Counted from the stretch's first letter, positions 8,957-17,926 are shown. The stretch: DNA of 64,000 nt from Sphingobacterium hotanense (GCF_008274825.1 NZ_CP030848.1:2604001-2668000), one strand, 5' to 3'. Numbers and translations: made by a program. The notes: a model not told the origin generated them from the sequence alone.

Positions 8957-10463
8957 ACACGACTCTATTGATTCCTTTAACATGATTAATAATTTCATTT
9001 GAAATTTTAGCAAGTAGATCATAAGGTAAGTGAATCCAATCAGCCGTCATTCCATCTAACGAGCCTACCGCACGTAAAGCAACCACGTGTTCATAAGTAC
9101 GCTCATCGCCCATTACGCCGACCGATTGTACAGGCAAGAATATCGTTCCTGCTTGCCAAACCTTATCATACCATCCGGACTCTTTCAAGTTGCGGACATA
9201 TATGTCATCTGCTTCTTGCAAAATTCGTACCTTTTCTTCAGTGATATCGCCTAAAATACGAATCGCTAAGCCAGGGCCCGGGAAAGGATGTCTACCCAAG
9301 ATAGCTGGATCTACGTCCAAAGTCTTCCCTACTCGGCGTACTTCGTCTTTAAATAAAGTCTTAAGCGGCTCAATTACTTTGAGTTTCATGTAATCAGGTA
9401 AACCTCCAACGTTGTGGTGAGACTTGATCGTAGCCGAAGGACCTTTTACCGAAATAGATTCAATAATATCTGGATAAATAGTTCCTTGTCCCAACCATTT
9501 AGCTTCTACACCTGCAGGAAGTTCGCTTTGTATTTGTTTTGATGCCTCATCGAATACGTCGATAAAGGAAGCACCAATTATCTTTCTCTTTTGTTCCGGT
9601 TCAGAAACACCTGCCAAACGCGAGTAGAATAATTCCTTCGCATTTACACCTTTAATGTTCAAGCCCATATGCTTGTAAGATTCCAACACCTGCTCGTACT
9701 CATCTTTACGCAATAAGCCATGGTCTACGAAGAAACAGTGTAGTCTCTCGCCAATTGCATGATGCAATAATACTGCAGCAACCGTTGAGTCAACACCACC
9801 AGATAATGCCATGATCACATGGTCATCACCCAATTGCTCTTTTAACTCAGCAACTGTAGTATCTACGAAAGCATCAGGAGTCCAGTCTTGCTGGCAACCA
9901 CAGATACCAATGACAAAGTTCTTTAATAGAACCTGACCATCCGTACTATGAGTAACCTCAGGGTGGAATTGTATACCGTATGTTCTTGTTCCTTCTACAT
10001 GGTAGGCAGCAACGCGAACTTTGTCAGTACTCGAAATGATCTTGAAGTTTGAAGGAACTTCTTTGATCGTATCACCATGCGACATCCATACTTGAGACTG
10101 CACAGGAATACCTTTTAATAATTCATTCTCGTTGTCTACGAACTGTAGATTCGCACGGCCATACTCACGAATGGTCGAAGGCAACACTTCGCCTCCGGAT
10201 TTCTGCGCGATATATTGAGCACCATAACAAACCCCTAGTAATGGGAATTTGTCTTGAATAGCTTTGAAATCAATTTGAGGAGCTTCCTCCTGACGAACGG
10301 AGTAAGGACTACCAGAGAAGATCACACCCTTTACTGAGTCATCAAAAGCAGGTAGATTGTTGTATGGATGGATTTCACAATAAACATTAAGTTCCCTTAC
10401 GCGACGTGCGATTAGCTGCGTATATTGCGATCCAAAATCGAGAATGATTATTTTTTCTGACAT
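8913..10463 (-). CDS. guaA: GMP synthase (glutamine-hydrolysing)
   Basis: 516 residues, full length. The N-terminal glutamine amidotransferase has the nucleophile Cys79 in GVCYGAQ and the His/Glu in [10 protein letters not shown]; the ATP-pyrophosphatase domain follows with the PP-loop ALSGGVDST, and the C-terminal dimerisation domain ends [11 protein letters not shown], the typical GuaA ending. It converts XMP, glutamine and ATP to GMP in purine synthesis in the cytoplasm. It is first in a three-gene minus-strand run with the binding-protein-like lipoprotein, which starts inside its last codons, and the RsmB-like methyltransferase. Confidence 0.98.
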   Translation of the reverse strand: MSEKIIILDFGSQYTQLIARRVRELNVYCEIHPYNNLPAFDDSVKGVIFSGSPYSVRQEEAPQIDFKAIQDKFPLLGVCYGAQYIAQKSGGEVLPSTIREYGRANLQFVDNENELLKGIPVQSQVWMSHGDTIKEVPSNFKIISSTDKVRVAAYHVEGTRTYGIQFHPEVTHSTDGQVLLKNFVIGICGCQQDWTPDAFVDTTVAELKEQLGDDHVIMALSGGVDSTVAAVLLHHAIGERLHCFFVDHGLLRKDEYEQVLESYKHMGLNIKGVNAKELFYSRLAGVSEPEQKRKIIGASFIDVFDEASKQIQSELPAGVEAKWLGQGTIYPDIIESISVKGPSATIKSHHNVGGLPDYMKLKVIEPLKTLFKDEVRRVGKTLDVDPAILGRHPFPGPGLAIRILGDITEEKVRILQEADDIYVRNLKESGWYDKVWQAGTIFLPVQSVGVMGDERTYEHVVALRAVGSLDGMTADWIHLPYDLLAKISNEIINHVKGINRVVYDISSKPPATIEWE

Positions 10464-10595
10464 GCCGCAAAGTTACAATTTCAATATTGATTTTGCAGGA
10501 GGAAATTTAACAATTTCATCATAATCAGATAAAAGGGAATACGAGCAATCTAAATCTCTCAGATAGCCGATCAAGCTCATTCAACAGCTAGAAAA

Positions 10596-10660
10596 TCTTT
10601 CATGCATCCTTTGAACCAGCTATCGGAATAAAAGTTCTTGGTGACCTTCGAAAACAAAAT
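10596..10660 (+). repeat. Dispersed R2 repeat copy next to the IS1182 element
   Basis: Contains CTTTCATG, then GGAATAAAAGTTCTTGG and GAAAACA, aligning with the R2 copies at 48.5 kb (minus strand) and 55.05 kb. The interval 10464-10675 otherwise holds no gene; the IS1182 end begins 16 bases after this copy. Confidence 0.55.
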
Positions 10661-10706
10661 AAATCAGTAAAAAAAGAGGCTGTCTAAAAAGGTCTCTTAA
10701 AGAAAG

Positions 10707-10739
10707 AACCCCGTCATTAAAAAATGGCGGGGTTTTTCT
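10707..10739 (+). terminator. Terminator-like hairpin inside the IS1182 left end
   Basis: AACCCCG at 10707-10713 pairs with CGGGGTT at 10728-10734, extended by CAT/ATG, and is followed by a T-run. It lies between the left end and the transposase start, so it would block outside transcripts from entering the transposase gene. Confidence 0.75.
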
Positions 10740-10790
10740 GTTTTTTTGTCCTTAAGATTTTGTATCTTAAGGTGCACCCAAAAAAACAAT

Positions 10791-12419
10791 ATGGCAAACA
10801 TACAATTCAAAGCGCTTCCATCCAATAGTCCGAGTCTATTTCCTGAGAATATTTTAGATCGTATTCCAATGAATCATCCGGTTCGTTTGGTGAGTCAGGT
10901 TGTTGACCAGTTGGATCTTGAACCTATTATCCGTCAGTATAAAGGCGGAGGCACCACTAGTTTTCACCCTAGAATGCTCATTAAGGTGCTGTTCTACGCC
11001 TATTTAAGCAATATCTATTCTTGCCGAAAAATCGAGCAGGCCCTTCACGAGAACATCCATTTCATGTGGCTTTCAGGAAACAGTACACCTGATTATCGTA
11101 CGATCAATTATTTCAGAGGAAAGCGTCTTAAGGGACAGATACAAGAGCTGTTTGCCAGTATCGTTCGTATGCTACATGATATGGAGTATGTTAGCTTGAA
11201 AGTTCAATATGTAGATGGTACCAAGATCGAGTCTGTCGCTGGTCGTTATACGTTCGTTTGGAAGAAATCGGTCGAGAAGAATAAGGTAAAGTTAGAAGCA
11301 AACATTACTTCGGTTCTTTCGGAAATCGAGGCTCAGATCGCCCAAGACCAATCTTTATTAGGTAATCAAGAAGTTAGCAAGGCCATCGATAGCAGTCAGT
11401 TGAAGGAAAAGATCGAAGCGATCAATGCCAAGTTCAAAGGAGCCAATAAATCTACTGATAAGCAACTTAAGAAACTTGAAGAGGACTATTTGCCTCGACT
11501 AGAGAAATATGAAGAGCAACTGGAAGTACTGGGAGATCGCAATAGTTATAGCAAGACCGATACCGATGCTGTGTTTATGCGGATGAAAGAGGACCACATG
11601 AAGAATGGCCAGCTTAAGCCAGCCTATAATACCCAAATCAGCACCGAAGATCAGTTCATCACCCATTACAGCATCCATCAAACAACTGCCGACACCACAA
11701 CCCTGCCGGAACATTTGGAAGGCTTTGAGTGCCATTACGGAAAACAAAGCGAACAGCTTGTAGCAGACGCCGGTTATGGTAGCGAGCAGAACTATGAATT
11801 GATGGAAAAACAGGGCATAACTGCCTTTGTCAAGTACAATTACTTTCATGTGGAACAGAAGCGCAAGCATAAACAGGATCCTTTCTCGGTACAGAATCTG
11901 TATTACAACCAGCAAGATGACTATTATGTATGTCCCGCAGGACAGAAGCTCAGCTTTATCGGTCATGCAACCAGAGTTAGTGCCAACGGATACACAGCCC
12001 AGGTCAGCTGTTATCAGGCTCAGCGATGCGAAGGCTGCCCGATGCGCAGTGGGTGTCATAAAGCTAAAGGCAATCGGCTCATTGAAGTGAACCATAGACT
12101 CAATCAGCTCAAGGATAAAGCCCGGGAAAGGCTGGTATCGGAAGAGGGAATGTACCATCGAAGCAAGCGACCCATAGAAGTGGAATCCGTTTTCGGTCAG
12201 ATGAAAAGCAACAACAGGTTTACCCGGTTCACAATGAAAGGACTGGAGAAAGTCGCTGTGGAGTTCGGATTGATGGCCATTGCCCATAACCTCAGAAAAT
12301 GGGCGAAAAAGTGGGCAAACGATGTCTTCTTTGGGAATGGTTATAGCGATAAAACACTATATACAATAAAAATTGGAGTCAGGAGCGTTAAAACCATAAA
12401 ATATCGACTTACTGCTTAA
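10791..12419 (+). CDS. IS1182-family DDE transposase
   Basis: 542 residues from the ATG at 10791 (a 15-residue upstream extension overlaps promoter-like sequence and is not conserved-looking). The N-terminal DUF772-type domain contains HPRMLIKVLFYAYLSNIYSC and the IS1182 hallmark SGNSTPDYRTINYFR. DDE candidates are the Asp in VQYVDGTKIES, the Asp in VADAGYGSEQN, and the Glu in the C-terminal RPIEVESVFGQMK. A middle insert of about 130 residues is Lys/Glu-rich and likely coiled. A cysteine cluster (CPAGQKL..., CEGCPMRSGCHKA) precedes the last motif, as usual for the family. It catalyses cut-and-paste movement of this element and appears intact. Confidence 0.93.
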   Translation: MANIQFKALPSNSPSLFPENILDRIPMNHPVRLVSQVVDQLDLEPIIRQYKGGGTTSFHPRMLIKVLFYAYLSNIYSCRKIEQALHENIHFMWLSGNSTPDYRTINYFRGKRLKGQIQELFASIVRMLHDMEYVSLKVQYVDGTKIESVAGRYTFVWKKSVEKNKVKLEANITSVLSEIEAQIAQDQSLLGNQEVSKAIDSSQLKEKIEAINAKFKGANKSTDKQLKKLEEDYLPRLEKYEEQLEVLGDRNSYSKTDTDAVFMRMKEDHMKNGQLKPAYNTQISTEDQFITHYSIHQTTADTTTLPEHLEGFECHYGKQSEQLVADAGYGSEQNYELMEKQGITAFVKYNYFHVEQKRKHKQDPFSVQNLYYNQQDDYYVCPAGQKLSFIGHATRVSANGYTAQVSCYQAQRCEGCPMRSGCHKAKGNRLIEVNHRLNQLKDKARERLVSEEGMYHRSKRPIEVESVFGQMKSNNRFTRFTMKGLEKVAVEFGLMAIAHNLRKWAKKWANDVFFGNGYSDKTLYTIKIGVRSVKTIKYRLTA

Positions 12420-12466
12420 AACTCAAAAATGAAAACAGTAATGAAATCGCAAAAGCTATAAAACAG

Positions 12467-12497
12467 AAGAAGGTGCCTTTTTAGACACCTTCTTTTA
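12467..12497 (+). terminator. Terminator hairpin at the IS1182 right end
   Basis: AAGAAGGTG at 12467-12475 pairs with CACCTTCTT at 12486-12494, followed by TTAT. It overlaps the right inverted repeat and would stop transcripts leaving the element. Confidence 0.7.
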
Positions 12498-12517
12498 TAT
12501 TAAAATCAAACTATTAT

Positions 12518-13213
12518 CTATAGTGTTTCGTTCCCTTTTACGAAATTAATCTTACCACCTGCAATACGCTTATGTGTGCGTTGTTGAGGATCGCCATATA
12601 CATCGATAACACCACCTGCCCGTGTTTGAACATCCGCAGCTTGGCTCGCGAACACCTCCGTCTTTCCGCCAGCATTCGTACGTACTAATGCGCGCTGCGC
12701 TTTCAAATCCTTACCAAAGAATGAACCACCCGCAGTGTTATTAACCGTCAGCTCATCCGTAGTTCCCAATAAATCGATTACCGAGCCTGTGTTCGACTCC
12801 ACCTCTACCTGCTGCGATTCTATCTTAGCACGAATCTCCGCACCCTCATTGGCAAAAATATCTAAACGGGCATTTTTAAGCGTTTCTTCCTCAAAATTAA
12901 CCTCAGCGCCCTTTCTAGCGATTATTTTGGAAACCGTAGGCGTGTAAATAACGACAGATGCCTGATTTCCCTTTAAATAATATCCAGCTTTCATCTTTAA
13001 ACGAAGTTCGTTGTTTGAAAATACGGCTTCAACTTTATCCGCCAATTCTCCAGTAATTTCCAACTCATTTCTGTCACTAGGAACAACCGTTACCCAAATT
13101 CTATCGGTTACTTCTAACGTACTAATCGCGTTAATCTGTTGTTTAATCTGTCCATTTACCGCCTGTGTAAAAAGGCCGATCGCCATAAAAAATAAAAATA
13201 CTGTCTTCTTCAT
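12518..13213 (-). CDS. GIN-domain (DUF2807) secreted protein
   Basis: 231 residues with a Sec signal (MKKTVFLFFMAIGLFTQAVNGQ). The rest is a run of short beta-strands typical of the GIN/DUF2807 fold, the putative head domain once described as autotransporter-adhesin-like: alternating segments such as LEITGELADKVEAVF, ARLDIFANEGAEIRAKI and QRALVRTNAGGKTEVFAS. These proteins are abundant in Bacteroidota; an exported or surface location is expected, the function is unknown. It is followed upstream on the same strand by a small secreted protein 13 bases away, so both may be co-transcribed. Confidence 0.85.
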   Translation of the reverse strand: MKKTVFLFFMAIGLFTQAVNGQIKQQINAISTLEVTDRIWVTVVPSDRNELEITGELADKVEAVFSNNELRLKMKAGYYLKGNQASVVIYTPTVSKIIARKGAEVNFEEETLKNARLDIFANEGAEIRAKIESQQVEVESNTGSVIDLLGTTDELTVNNTAGGSFFGKDLKAQRALVRTNAGGKTEVFASQAADVQTRAGGVIDVYGDPQQRTHKRIAGGKINFVKGNETL

Positions 13214-13226
13214 ATAAAATGTTAAT

Positions 13227-13727
13227 CTATCTAGCTAATAACGCAAGTTCCGAGGCATTATACATATTTGCCCCCTTTAAATATTTGTAAATTTTATCTT
13301 TTGCTACTTTATCGTTCATTTTATAAAGATTATTCATCACATAATCTTTGTCAATCTGCACCTGATCGTGATATCCCAAGTACTTTGGAATATAATACTG
13401 TATGCATAATCGGATAAAACGAAGCTCCACATTATTTGGATTCGACTTAATCTCTTTCTCCAATTTATTCTTGCCCGATTTGAAATAATTCATTTTCTTA
13501 AAGGGATTGGAGGTATGCTTCGCCATAAACATATGAAAAGCAGCCGCATATCCGCGCTCCACCGGGGTATTCGCTTCCGACTCTAAAGTCTCCAAATGCC
13601 GTTTACAGAGCTCCTCATCTTTTACACCCTTATTAAAATCCCCCCTAACAACATTTAAATCTAGTTTCTGAGCATAAGCACTCTTCGTCACGAACAGCAC
13701 AAATGCCATAATACAAACTTTAATCAT
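13227..13727 (-). CDS. Small secreted helical hypothetical protein
   Basis: 166 residues with a probable signal peptide (MIKVCIMAFVLFVTKSAYAQ). The mature part is helical and basic, with a TPR-like feel (ERGYAAAFHMFMAKHTSNPFKK, SNPNNVELRFIRLCIQYYIP), and ends YNASELALLAR. I recall similar unnamed proteins in Bacteroidota but can assign no function. It ends 13 bases before the GIN-domain gene on the same strand, which suggests a two-gene unit in which it would be the upstream member. Confidence 0.72.
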   Translation of the reverse strand: MIKVCIMAFVLFVTKSAYAQKLDLNVVRGDFNKGVKDEELCKRHLETLESEANTPVERGYAAAFHMFMAKHTSNPFKKMNYFKSGKNKLEKEIKSNPNNVELRFIRLCIQYYIPKYLGYHDQVQIDKDYVMNNLYKMNDKVAKDKIYKYLKGANMYNASELALLAR

Positions 13728-13943
13728 AATTCTCCCAGCTTATTTAGATAGTAAAATACAAAAAATAAGCCAAGACAATATTTACTGTGCCTTATTTAAC
13801 ATTTTCACAGTTTTTTTTACCTGAAATACTGCATTATAATTTGAGATGGCATAAGAATGTGTATCAAGAAAATTATTATATTTACACTTAACCACATCAT
13901 TAGCGCTTAACCATATCATTTATCATATTCTAAAAACTCAATT

Positions 13944-14453
13944 ATGGACAACTTCGAACAAAACCAAGAGCAGCCTTCTGGCCATTTTGCACCTAACCCC
14001 AGCCCTTTTCTTGAATTAACACCTTTAAGTATTGAATACCTGCGCGAAGTAGCCAAATGGGCAAGATTTCTAAGTATAGTCGGACTAATCGGAATCGGTT
14101 TATCAGTGATAGCCTATATTTTTCTTGGTGTCACCCTCAGTGCCGCGCCTCTAGCACTCGACGACACTGGTGCAGCCAAAGGCATGGCAGGAGTTACCGG
14201 GCTGATGTTTATTCCCGGAGTAATCATTATGCTTATTTACATCCTCCCAATTTGGTGGCTATATCAGTTTTCAACCAAATTAGGAGAAGCAATAAACTTC
14301 AAAAACAGCCAAGTCTTAGAAACTTCATTCCAGTTTCTTAAAAAGCACTATAAGTTTATCGGTATTCTTGTAGTCGTAATGTTGGCACTTTATATCTTAC
14401 TATTCGTCGGTGCTATTATCGCAGGAATTTCTGGAGCATTGATCAACATGTAA
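13944..14453 (+). CDS. DUF5362-like inner-membrane protein
   Basis: 169 residues with three or four membrane helices: around residues 35-65 (ARFLSIVGLIGIGLSVIAYIF), 85-108 (LMFIPGVIIMLIYILPIWWLY) and 135-165. A conserved-looking segment LSIEYLREVAKWARFLSIVG precedes helix one, and FSTKLGEAINFKNSQVLETSF lies between helices, matching my memory of the DUF5362 family of Bacteroidota. No function is known. It is monocistronic with a strong terminator right after the stop. Confidence 0.78.
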   Translation: MDNFEQNQEQPSGHFAPNPSPFLELTPLSIEYLREVAKWARFLSIVGLIGIGLSVIAYIFLGVTLSAAPLALDDTGAAKGMAGVTGLMFIPGVIIMLIYILPIWWLYQFSTKLGEAINFKNSQVLETSFQFLKKHYKFIGILVVVMLALYILLFVGAIIAGISGALINM

Positions 14454-14455
14454 AC

Positions 14456-14507
14456 AAACTTGTACGAAAAAGAGCTTCCCCAGGGCAGCTCTTTTTCGTA
14501 CAAGTTT
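14456..14507. terminator. Long perfect terminator hairpin
   Basis: A perfect 21-bp inverted repeat (14456-14476 with 14487-14507), 10-nt loop, with A-run and T-run inside the stem (GAAAAAGAGCT / AGCTCTTTTTC). It begins three bases after the stop of the membrane protein. Confidence 0.8.
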
Positions 14508-14549
14508 GTAGTAGTTAGTAGTTAGTATTTAGACCTAGGGCGGCCAAAT

Positions 14550-14870
14550 AGATTTTAGACATTAGACATCAGATTTTAGACCCGATCCTGCCAATCTTTA
14601 AATCCTTCCTTTCTTGGTTCAGACTAGACATTAGATATCAGACACTAGATTTTAGACCCGATCCTGCCAATCTTTAAATCTTTCCTTTCTTGGTTCAGAC
14701 TAGACATTAGATATCAGACACTAGATTTTAGACCCGATCCTGCCAATCTTTAAATCCTTCCTTGCCTGGTTCAGACTAGACATTAGATATCAGACACTAG
14801 ATTTTAGACCCGATCCTGCGAATCCTTAAACTCTTCCTTTCTTGGCTCAAAACTAGACATCATACTCTAA
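14550..14870. repeat. Tandem repeat, 76-bp period, about four copies
   Basis: The segment CCCGATCCTG recurs at 14581, 14657, 14733 and 14809, exactly 76 bases apart. Each unit carries CCTTCCTTTCTTGGTTCAG followed by a TAGACATTAGATATCAGAC-type stretch; the last copy is degraded (CGGCTAATATCTAACATC follows). No open frame crosses it. On the minus strand each unit contains TGAACCAAGAAAGGAAGG, close to the target of the IS110 element at 29.5 kb. Confidence 0.9.
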
Positions 14871-14923
14871 CGGCTAATATCTAACATCTATTATCTAATA
14901 CAACTCCTAAATACTAGATACTA

Positions 14924-15004
14924 TTCAAACCCAATGTAAACCCAATACAAACCCCTTTCAGAGCCGCTCGGAAAGGGCTATGATATGGGTTTGAATGGGG
15001 TTAA
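14924..15004. repeat. Dispersed R3 repeat with GAAAGGG/CCCTTTC arms
   Basis: Holds AAACCCAAT twice, CCCCTTTCAGAGCCGCTCGG and then GAAAGGGCTATGATATGGG. A related sequence occurs at 40168-40243. The arms CCTTTC and GAAAGG can pair to form a hairpin. Confidence 0.55.
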
Positions 15005-15009
15005 GAAGG

Positions 15010-15714
15010 CTACGAACCCTTTGAATGTCTGAACATGAAATCATATATCTTTTCGCCATGGAAAAGGCGCTCTACGCTACCATGCGTTCCGCCGGGGATG
15101 ATGGTTAGGGTCGCATCTGCGTTCTTATCGCATTTCTTGATTGCGTTGTATATTTTTTTGGATTCGGATGCTGGCACTGCGCGATCGGCACTTCCGTGCT
15201 GAATCCATAATGGAACTTGCGTTAGATTGCAGGCATAACTTAATGTTCCTCCGCCGCAGATCGCTACAGCAGCTGCGATACGGTCCGGATATTTACCGGC
15301 AACATCGATGGTGCCGTATCCGCCCATGCTCATTCCACAAACATAAATACGCTCTTTATCAACGGGGTAATCCTTCTCTACCTTATCCAATACTTCCATT
15401 ACTTTATCCGGATCCCAACCGTTGGCTGTTTGTGGGGCAACGACAATTGCGTCAAGGTCCTTCCCTCTTTCGATTGCACGCAAGACCCCGTAACGCTTAA
15501 CGCGAGACAAGTCATGCCCAGAGAGGCTACGGCCATGTAGGAAGATAATTACCGGAACTTTTTCTTTTTTAGCTACCTCCTTTGGCATACGAACCCAGTA
15601 TGAGTATCCTGATTTTTCGTTATACGCTTTCAACTGTGCAAAGGAAGAGTAACACACACTAAACACCAATAAAGCGGTTAAAAAGATAGATCTTTTGATT
15701 TTTTTGTTTCCCAT
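15010..15714 (-). CDS. Secreted alpha/beta-hydrolase (esterase/depolymerase type)
   Basis: 234 residues with a Sec signal (MGNKKIKRSIFLTALLVFSVCYSSFAQ). The alpha/beta-hydrolase core shows the oxyanion region PVIIFLHGRSLSG, the nucleophile elbow GMSMGGYG (Ser), the acid in QHGSADRAVP (Asp) and the His in IPGGTHGSVE. It resembles LpqC/feruloyl-esterase-like and phospholipase/carboxylesterase-type secreted hydrolases. A periplasmic esterase or peptidase acting on sugar esters is plausible; substrate unknown. It is a lone gene next to repeat DNA; the repeats at 14.9 kb lie immediately after its stop codon. Confidence 0.87.
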   Translation of the reverse strand: MGNKKIKRSIFLTALLVFSVCYSSFAQLKAYNEKSGYSYWVRMPKEVAKKEKVPVIIFLHGRSLSGHDLSRVKRYGVLRAIERGKDLDAIVVAPQTANGWDPDKVMEVLDKVEKDYPVDKERIYVCGMSMGGYGTIDVAGKYPDRIAAAVAICGGGTLSYACNLTQVPLWIQHGSADRAVPASESKKIYNAIKKCDKNADATLTIIPGGTHGSVERLFHGEKIYDFMFRHSKGS

Positions 15715-15912
15715 AGTCGTTTCTTGGTAGATGTAATTCTATCAGCTTCAAAATGAAATCGATAAAAAACAGCCTCGAAAGTAAAACTTTATCTTCTATC
15801 TTCAAAACATGACGTTTACTAGAAACTGAATTTCAATAGGTTATAATTTCCATGACATTTCTATTACATTTCTCAATTTTATTGCTATATTAGATGTACT
15901 AAAACACATATC

Positions 15913-16311
15913 ATGAAGAACAAAATTATCACCCTGTGCACCCTATTTGGGTTAATAGCCGGATTAAGTGCTTTTAATTACCAGCAAGAAGAAAAACGCC
16001 CGACGAATTTGAAGGTTCTTCCGAAGAATATTTCGAATGAGGAACTGGATAAAACAATGAAATCATTCAATATGGCTCTAGGTGTTAAATGTAATCATTG
16101 TCATGCTCCAAAAGCTAACGGTGAAAAAGGGCTAGATTTTGCATCCGACGCTAAACAAGAGAAGCACATTGCAAGGGAGATGATCAAAATGACCAATAAA
16201 ATCAACAAGAAATGGTTCAAACATGAATATGATGGTGTTATTCCGAACATCTCTTGCAACACTTGTCACAACGGCAAAACAGACGCGTATACTGTTATCA
16301 AAGAAAAATAA
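15913..16311 (+). CDS. Two-heme c-type cytochrome (reaction-centre cytochrome c type)
   Basis: 132 residues. An N-terminal signal (MKNKIITLCTLFGLIAGLSAF) directs export; heme motifs are CNHCH at 60-64 and CNTCH at 115-119. The pattern ...NMALGVKCNHCHAPKANGEKGLDFASDAKQEKHIAREMI... is that of the photosynthetic reaction-centre cytochrome c subunit family, which in non-photosynthetic Bacteroidota is a small periplasmic electron carrier of unknown partner. The next gene, a SelW-like redox protein, starts 6 bases after its stop, so they form an operon; an electron-transfer or redox link is an inference. Confidence 0.9.
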   Translation: MKNKIITLCTLFGLIAGLSAFNYQQEEKRPTNLKVLPKNISNEELDKTMKSFNMALGVKCNHCHAPKANGEKGLDFASDAKQEKHIAREMIKMTNKINKKWFKHEYDGVIPNISCNTCHNGKTDAYTVIKEK

Positions 16312-16317
16312 GAAGAA

Positions 16318-16596
16318 TTGAAACCAACAATCCGCATAGAATATTGCCCTAAATGTGGTTGGATGCTTCGAGCTGCTTACATGGCTCAAGAGCTGCTGAC
16401 CACATTTACGGATGATGTTTATGGTATCATACTTCAGCCAAGCGAAATAAGCGGCCGTTACACAATTTACGTGGATGATGAGCTGATCTTTGACCGGAAA
16501 AGAGAAGGTCGATTCCCGGAAATTAAAGAACTTAAACAATTGGTTCGCAATAGGGTAAACCCTGAAAAGTTCTTAGGTCACTCCGACTCCAAGTAA
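16318..16596 (+). CDS. SelT/SelW/SelH-family (Rdx) redox protein
   Basis: 92 residues. It begins (TTG at 16318, AGAAG upstream) with KPTIRIEYCPKCGWMLRAAYMAQELL, in which CPKC is the CxxC that in vertebrate SelW is CxxU, and continues with the short thioredoxin-like fold of the Rdx family (VYGIILQPSEISGRYTIYVDDELIFDRKREGRFPEIKELKQLVR). The family is thought to act in thiol redox chemistry in the cytoplasm; the reaction is not established. The TTG start is chosen because there is no ATG until after the CxxC and the spacing to the cytochrome gene is operon-like. Confidence 0.88.
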   Translation: MKPTIRIEYCPKCGWMLRAAYMAQELLTTFTDDVYGIILQPSEISGRYTIYVDDELIFDRKREGRFPEIKELKQLVRNRVNPEKFLGHSDSK

Positions 16597-16697
16597 GCTA
16601 CCCACCTTAGTTCCGCTCCTATTCTTTCACATTTATTAACCATCTGCATCCTAAAAATTCAGTAATTTTAGCCATCACCTTTACAAATTACTTTTAG

Positions 16698-17924
16698 ATG
16701 CGCATATTACACACTGCAGATTGGCATTTAGGCAAACGACTAGATTTCTATTCGCGATTGGAAGAACAACGCGAAGTACTAGCCGAGATTTGTACGATAG
16801 CCGACAAAGAAGAAGTTGATTTAGTTATCGTGGCAGGTGATCTTTTCGACACCTTCAACCCGCCTGTAGAAGCAACAGAGCTATTATACAAGACCTTAAA
16901 GCAATTATCGAAAAACGGCAAACGCCCAATTATTGCGATTGCGGGCAATCATGATTCGCCAGATCGGATCGATTCGCCAGATCCTTTAGCTCGCGAATGC
17001 GGAATCTTTTTCTTTGGTTATCCAAACCAAGAAACGCGCCCATTGGCAGTAGAAAACGGCTTTGAAATCCTTCGTTCTGATAAAGGATTTATTGAAATAA
17101 AACTCCCAAAATACTATTATCCAATACGAATATTAAGCACGCCATTCGCCAATGAAATTAGATTGAAGCAGTTTCTAGGCTTTGAAGACAAAGCAGCACA
17201 ATTGCACGATTCTTTAAAACAGAGTTGGACAGACTTGGCGATGCAGTATTGCGATGGCTACGGGGTTAATATATTGACTAGCCATCTCTATATGCTAAAG
17301 CGCGGTGGCGAAATTTTAGAAGAACCGGAAGGCGAAAAGCCGCTTCGCTTAGGCTATGCGGATTTAGTGTACTCCGATGCTATCCCTAGCCAAATTCAAT
17401 ATACGGCATTAGGTCATTTACATAAATTCCATGAGATTGGGCAAGGCACGGCTCCTGTGATCTATCCAAGCAGCCCGCTCTGCTATTCTTTTTCGGAAGC
17501 AGGTCAGCAAAAACAAGTGGTCATTGTCGACATCGAACCCAAAGGAAATGCGCAATACCGAAACGTACCTTTGGAAAAAGGGAAACCCTTATTCAGAAAG
17601 CGATTCAATGATATCGATGAAGCCATTGTTTGGCTGCATGATAACCAACACGCATTGGTCGAGTTAACATTGGAGAGCGATACCTACATCTCTGCAGTTG
17701 ATTTAAAGCGAATACATGAGAGCCATGATGGCATCATTCATATTATCCCTGTTATATCTAAGCAAGCCAATATAGCGACTTGCAAACAAAGCGTGAACCT
17801 AGATCAGGATATCAAAGACTTGTTCAAAGACTATTTCAAATCGAAATATGGGCAAGAGCCCAACACCGAGCTTTTGGATTTATTTGATGAAGTCAGTACA
17901 AACACCTTAGAAAAAGAAGATTAA
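16698..17924 (+). CDS. sbcD: Exonuclease SbcCD subunit D
   Basis: 408 residues. The Mre11-type phosphoesterase motifs are all present: ILHTADWHLGK (motif I), VIVAGDLFDT (II), AIAGNHDSPDR (III), NILTSHLYM (IV) and TALGHLHKF (V). With SbcC it forms a nuclease-ATPase that cuts hairpins and protein-blocked DNA ends. The gene overlaps functionally with sbcC, whose ATG follows two bases after its stop codon. The C-terminal ~100 residues are the less conserved capping domain. Confidence 0.97.
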   Translation: MRILHTADWHLGKRLDFYSRLEEQREVLAEICTIADKEEVDLVIVAGDLFDTFNPPVEATELLYKTLKQLSKNGKRPIIAIAGNHDSPDRIDSPDPLARECGIFFFGYPNQETRPLAVENGFEILRSDKGFIEIKLPKYYYPIRILSTPFANEIRLKQFLGFEDKAAQLHDSLKQSWTDLAMQYCDGYGVNILTSHLYMLKRGGEILEEPEGEKPLRLGYADLVYSDAIPSQIQYTALGHLHKFHEIGQGTAPVIYPSSPLCYSFSEAGQQKQVVIVDIEPKGNAQYRNVPLEKGKPLFRKRFNDIDEAIVWLHDNQHALVELTLESDTYISAVDLKRIHESHDGIIHIIPVISKQANIATCKQSVNLDQDIKDLFKDYFKSKYGQEPNTELLDLFDEVSTNTLEKED

Positions 17925-17926
17925 GT

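Larger units (their letters stand above)
10676..12492 (+). mobile_element. IS1182-family insertion sequence, apparently complete
   Basis: One transposase gene bounded by imperfect terminal inverted repeats: GAGGCTGTCTAAAAAGG at 10676-10692 on the left and the related GAAGGTGTCTAAAAAGG reading inward from 12492 on the right. About 16 of 21 end positions match. No direct target duplication could be set with confidence, since both flanks are A/T-rich. Both ends form terminator-like hairpins. Confidence 0.82.

Noticed and set aside
11499..12287. 262-residue frame antisense to the IS1182 transposase
   Set aside because: Shadow of the transposase codon pattern; no family motif or start signal.
10672..12496. 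Target-site duplication of the IS1182 element
   Set aside because: Flanking AAAA on the left and TTTT on the right are not direct repeats; the ends may be off by a few bases.
14550..14870. CRISPR-like array
   Set aside because: Units repeat over their whole 76 bp with no unique spacers and no cas genes nearby; it is a plain tandem repeat.
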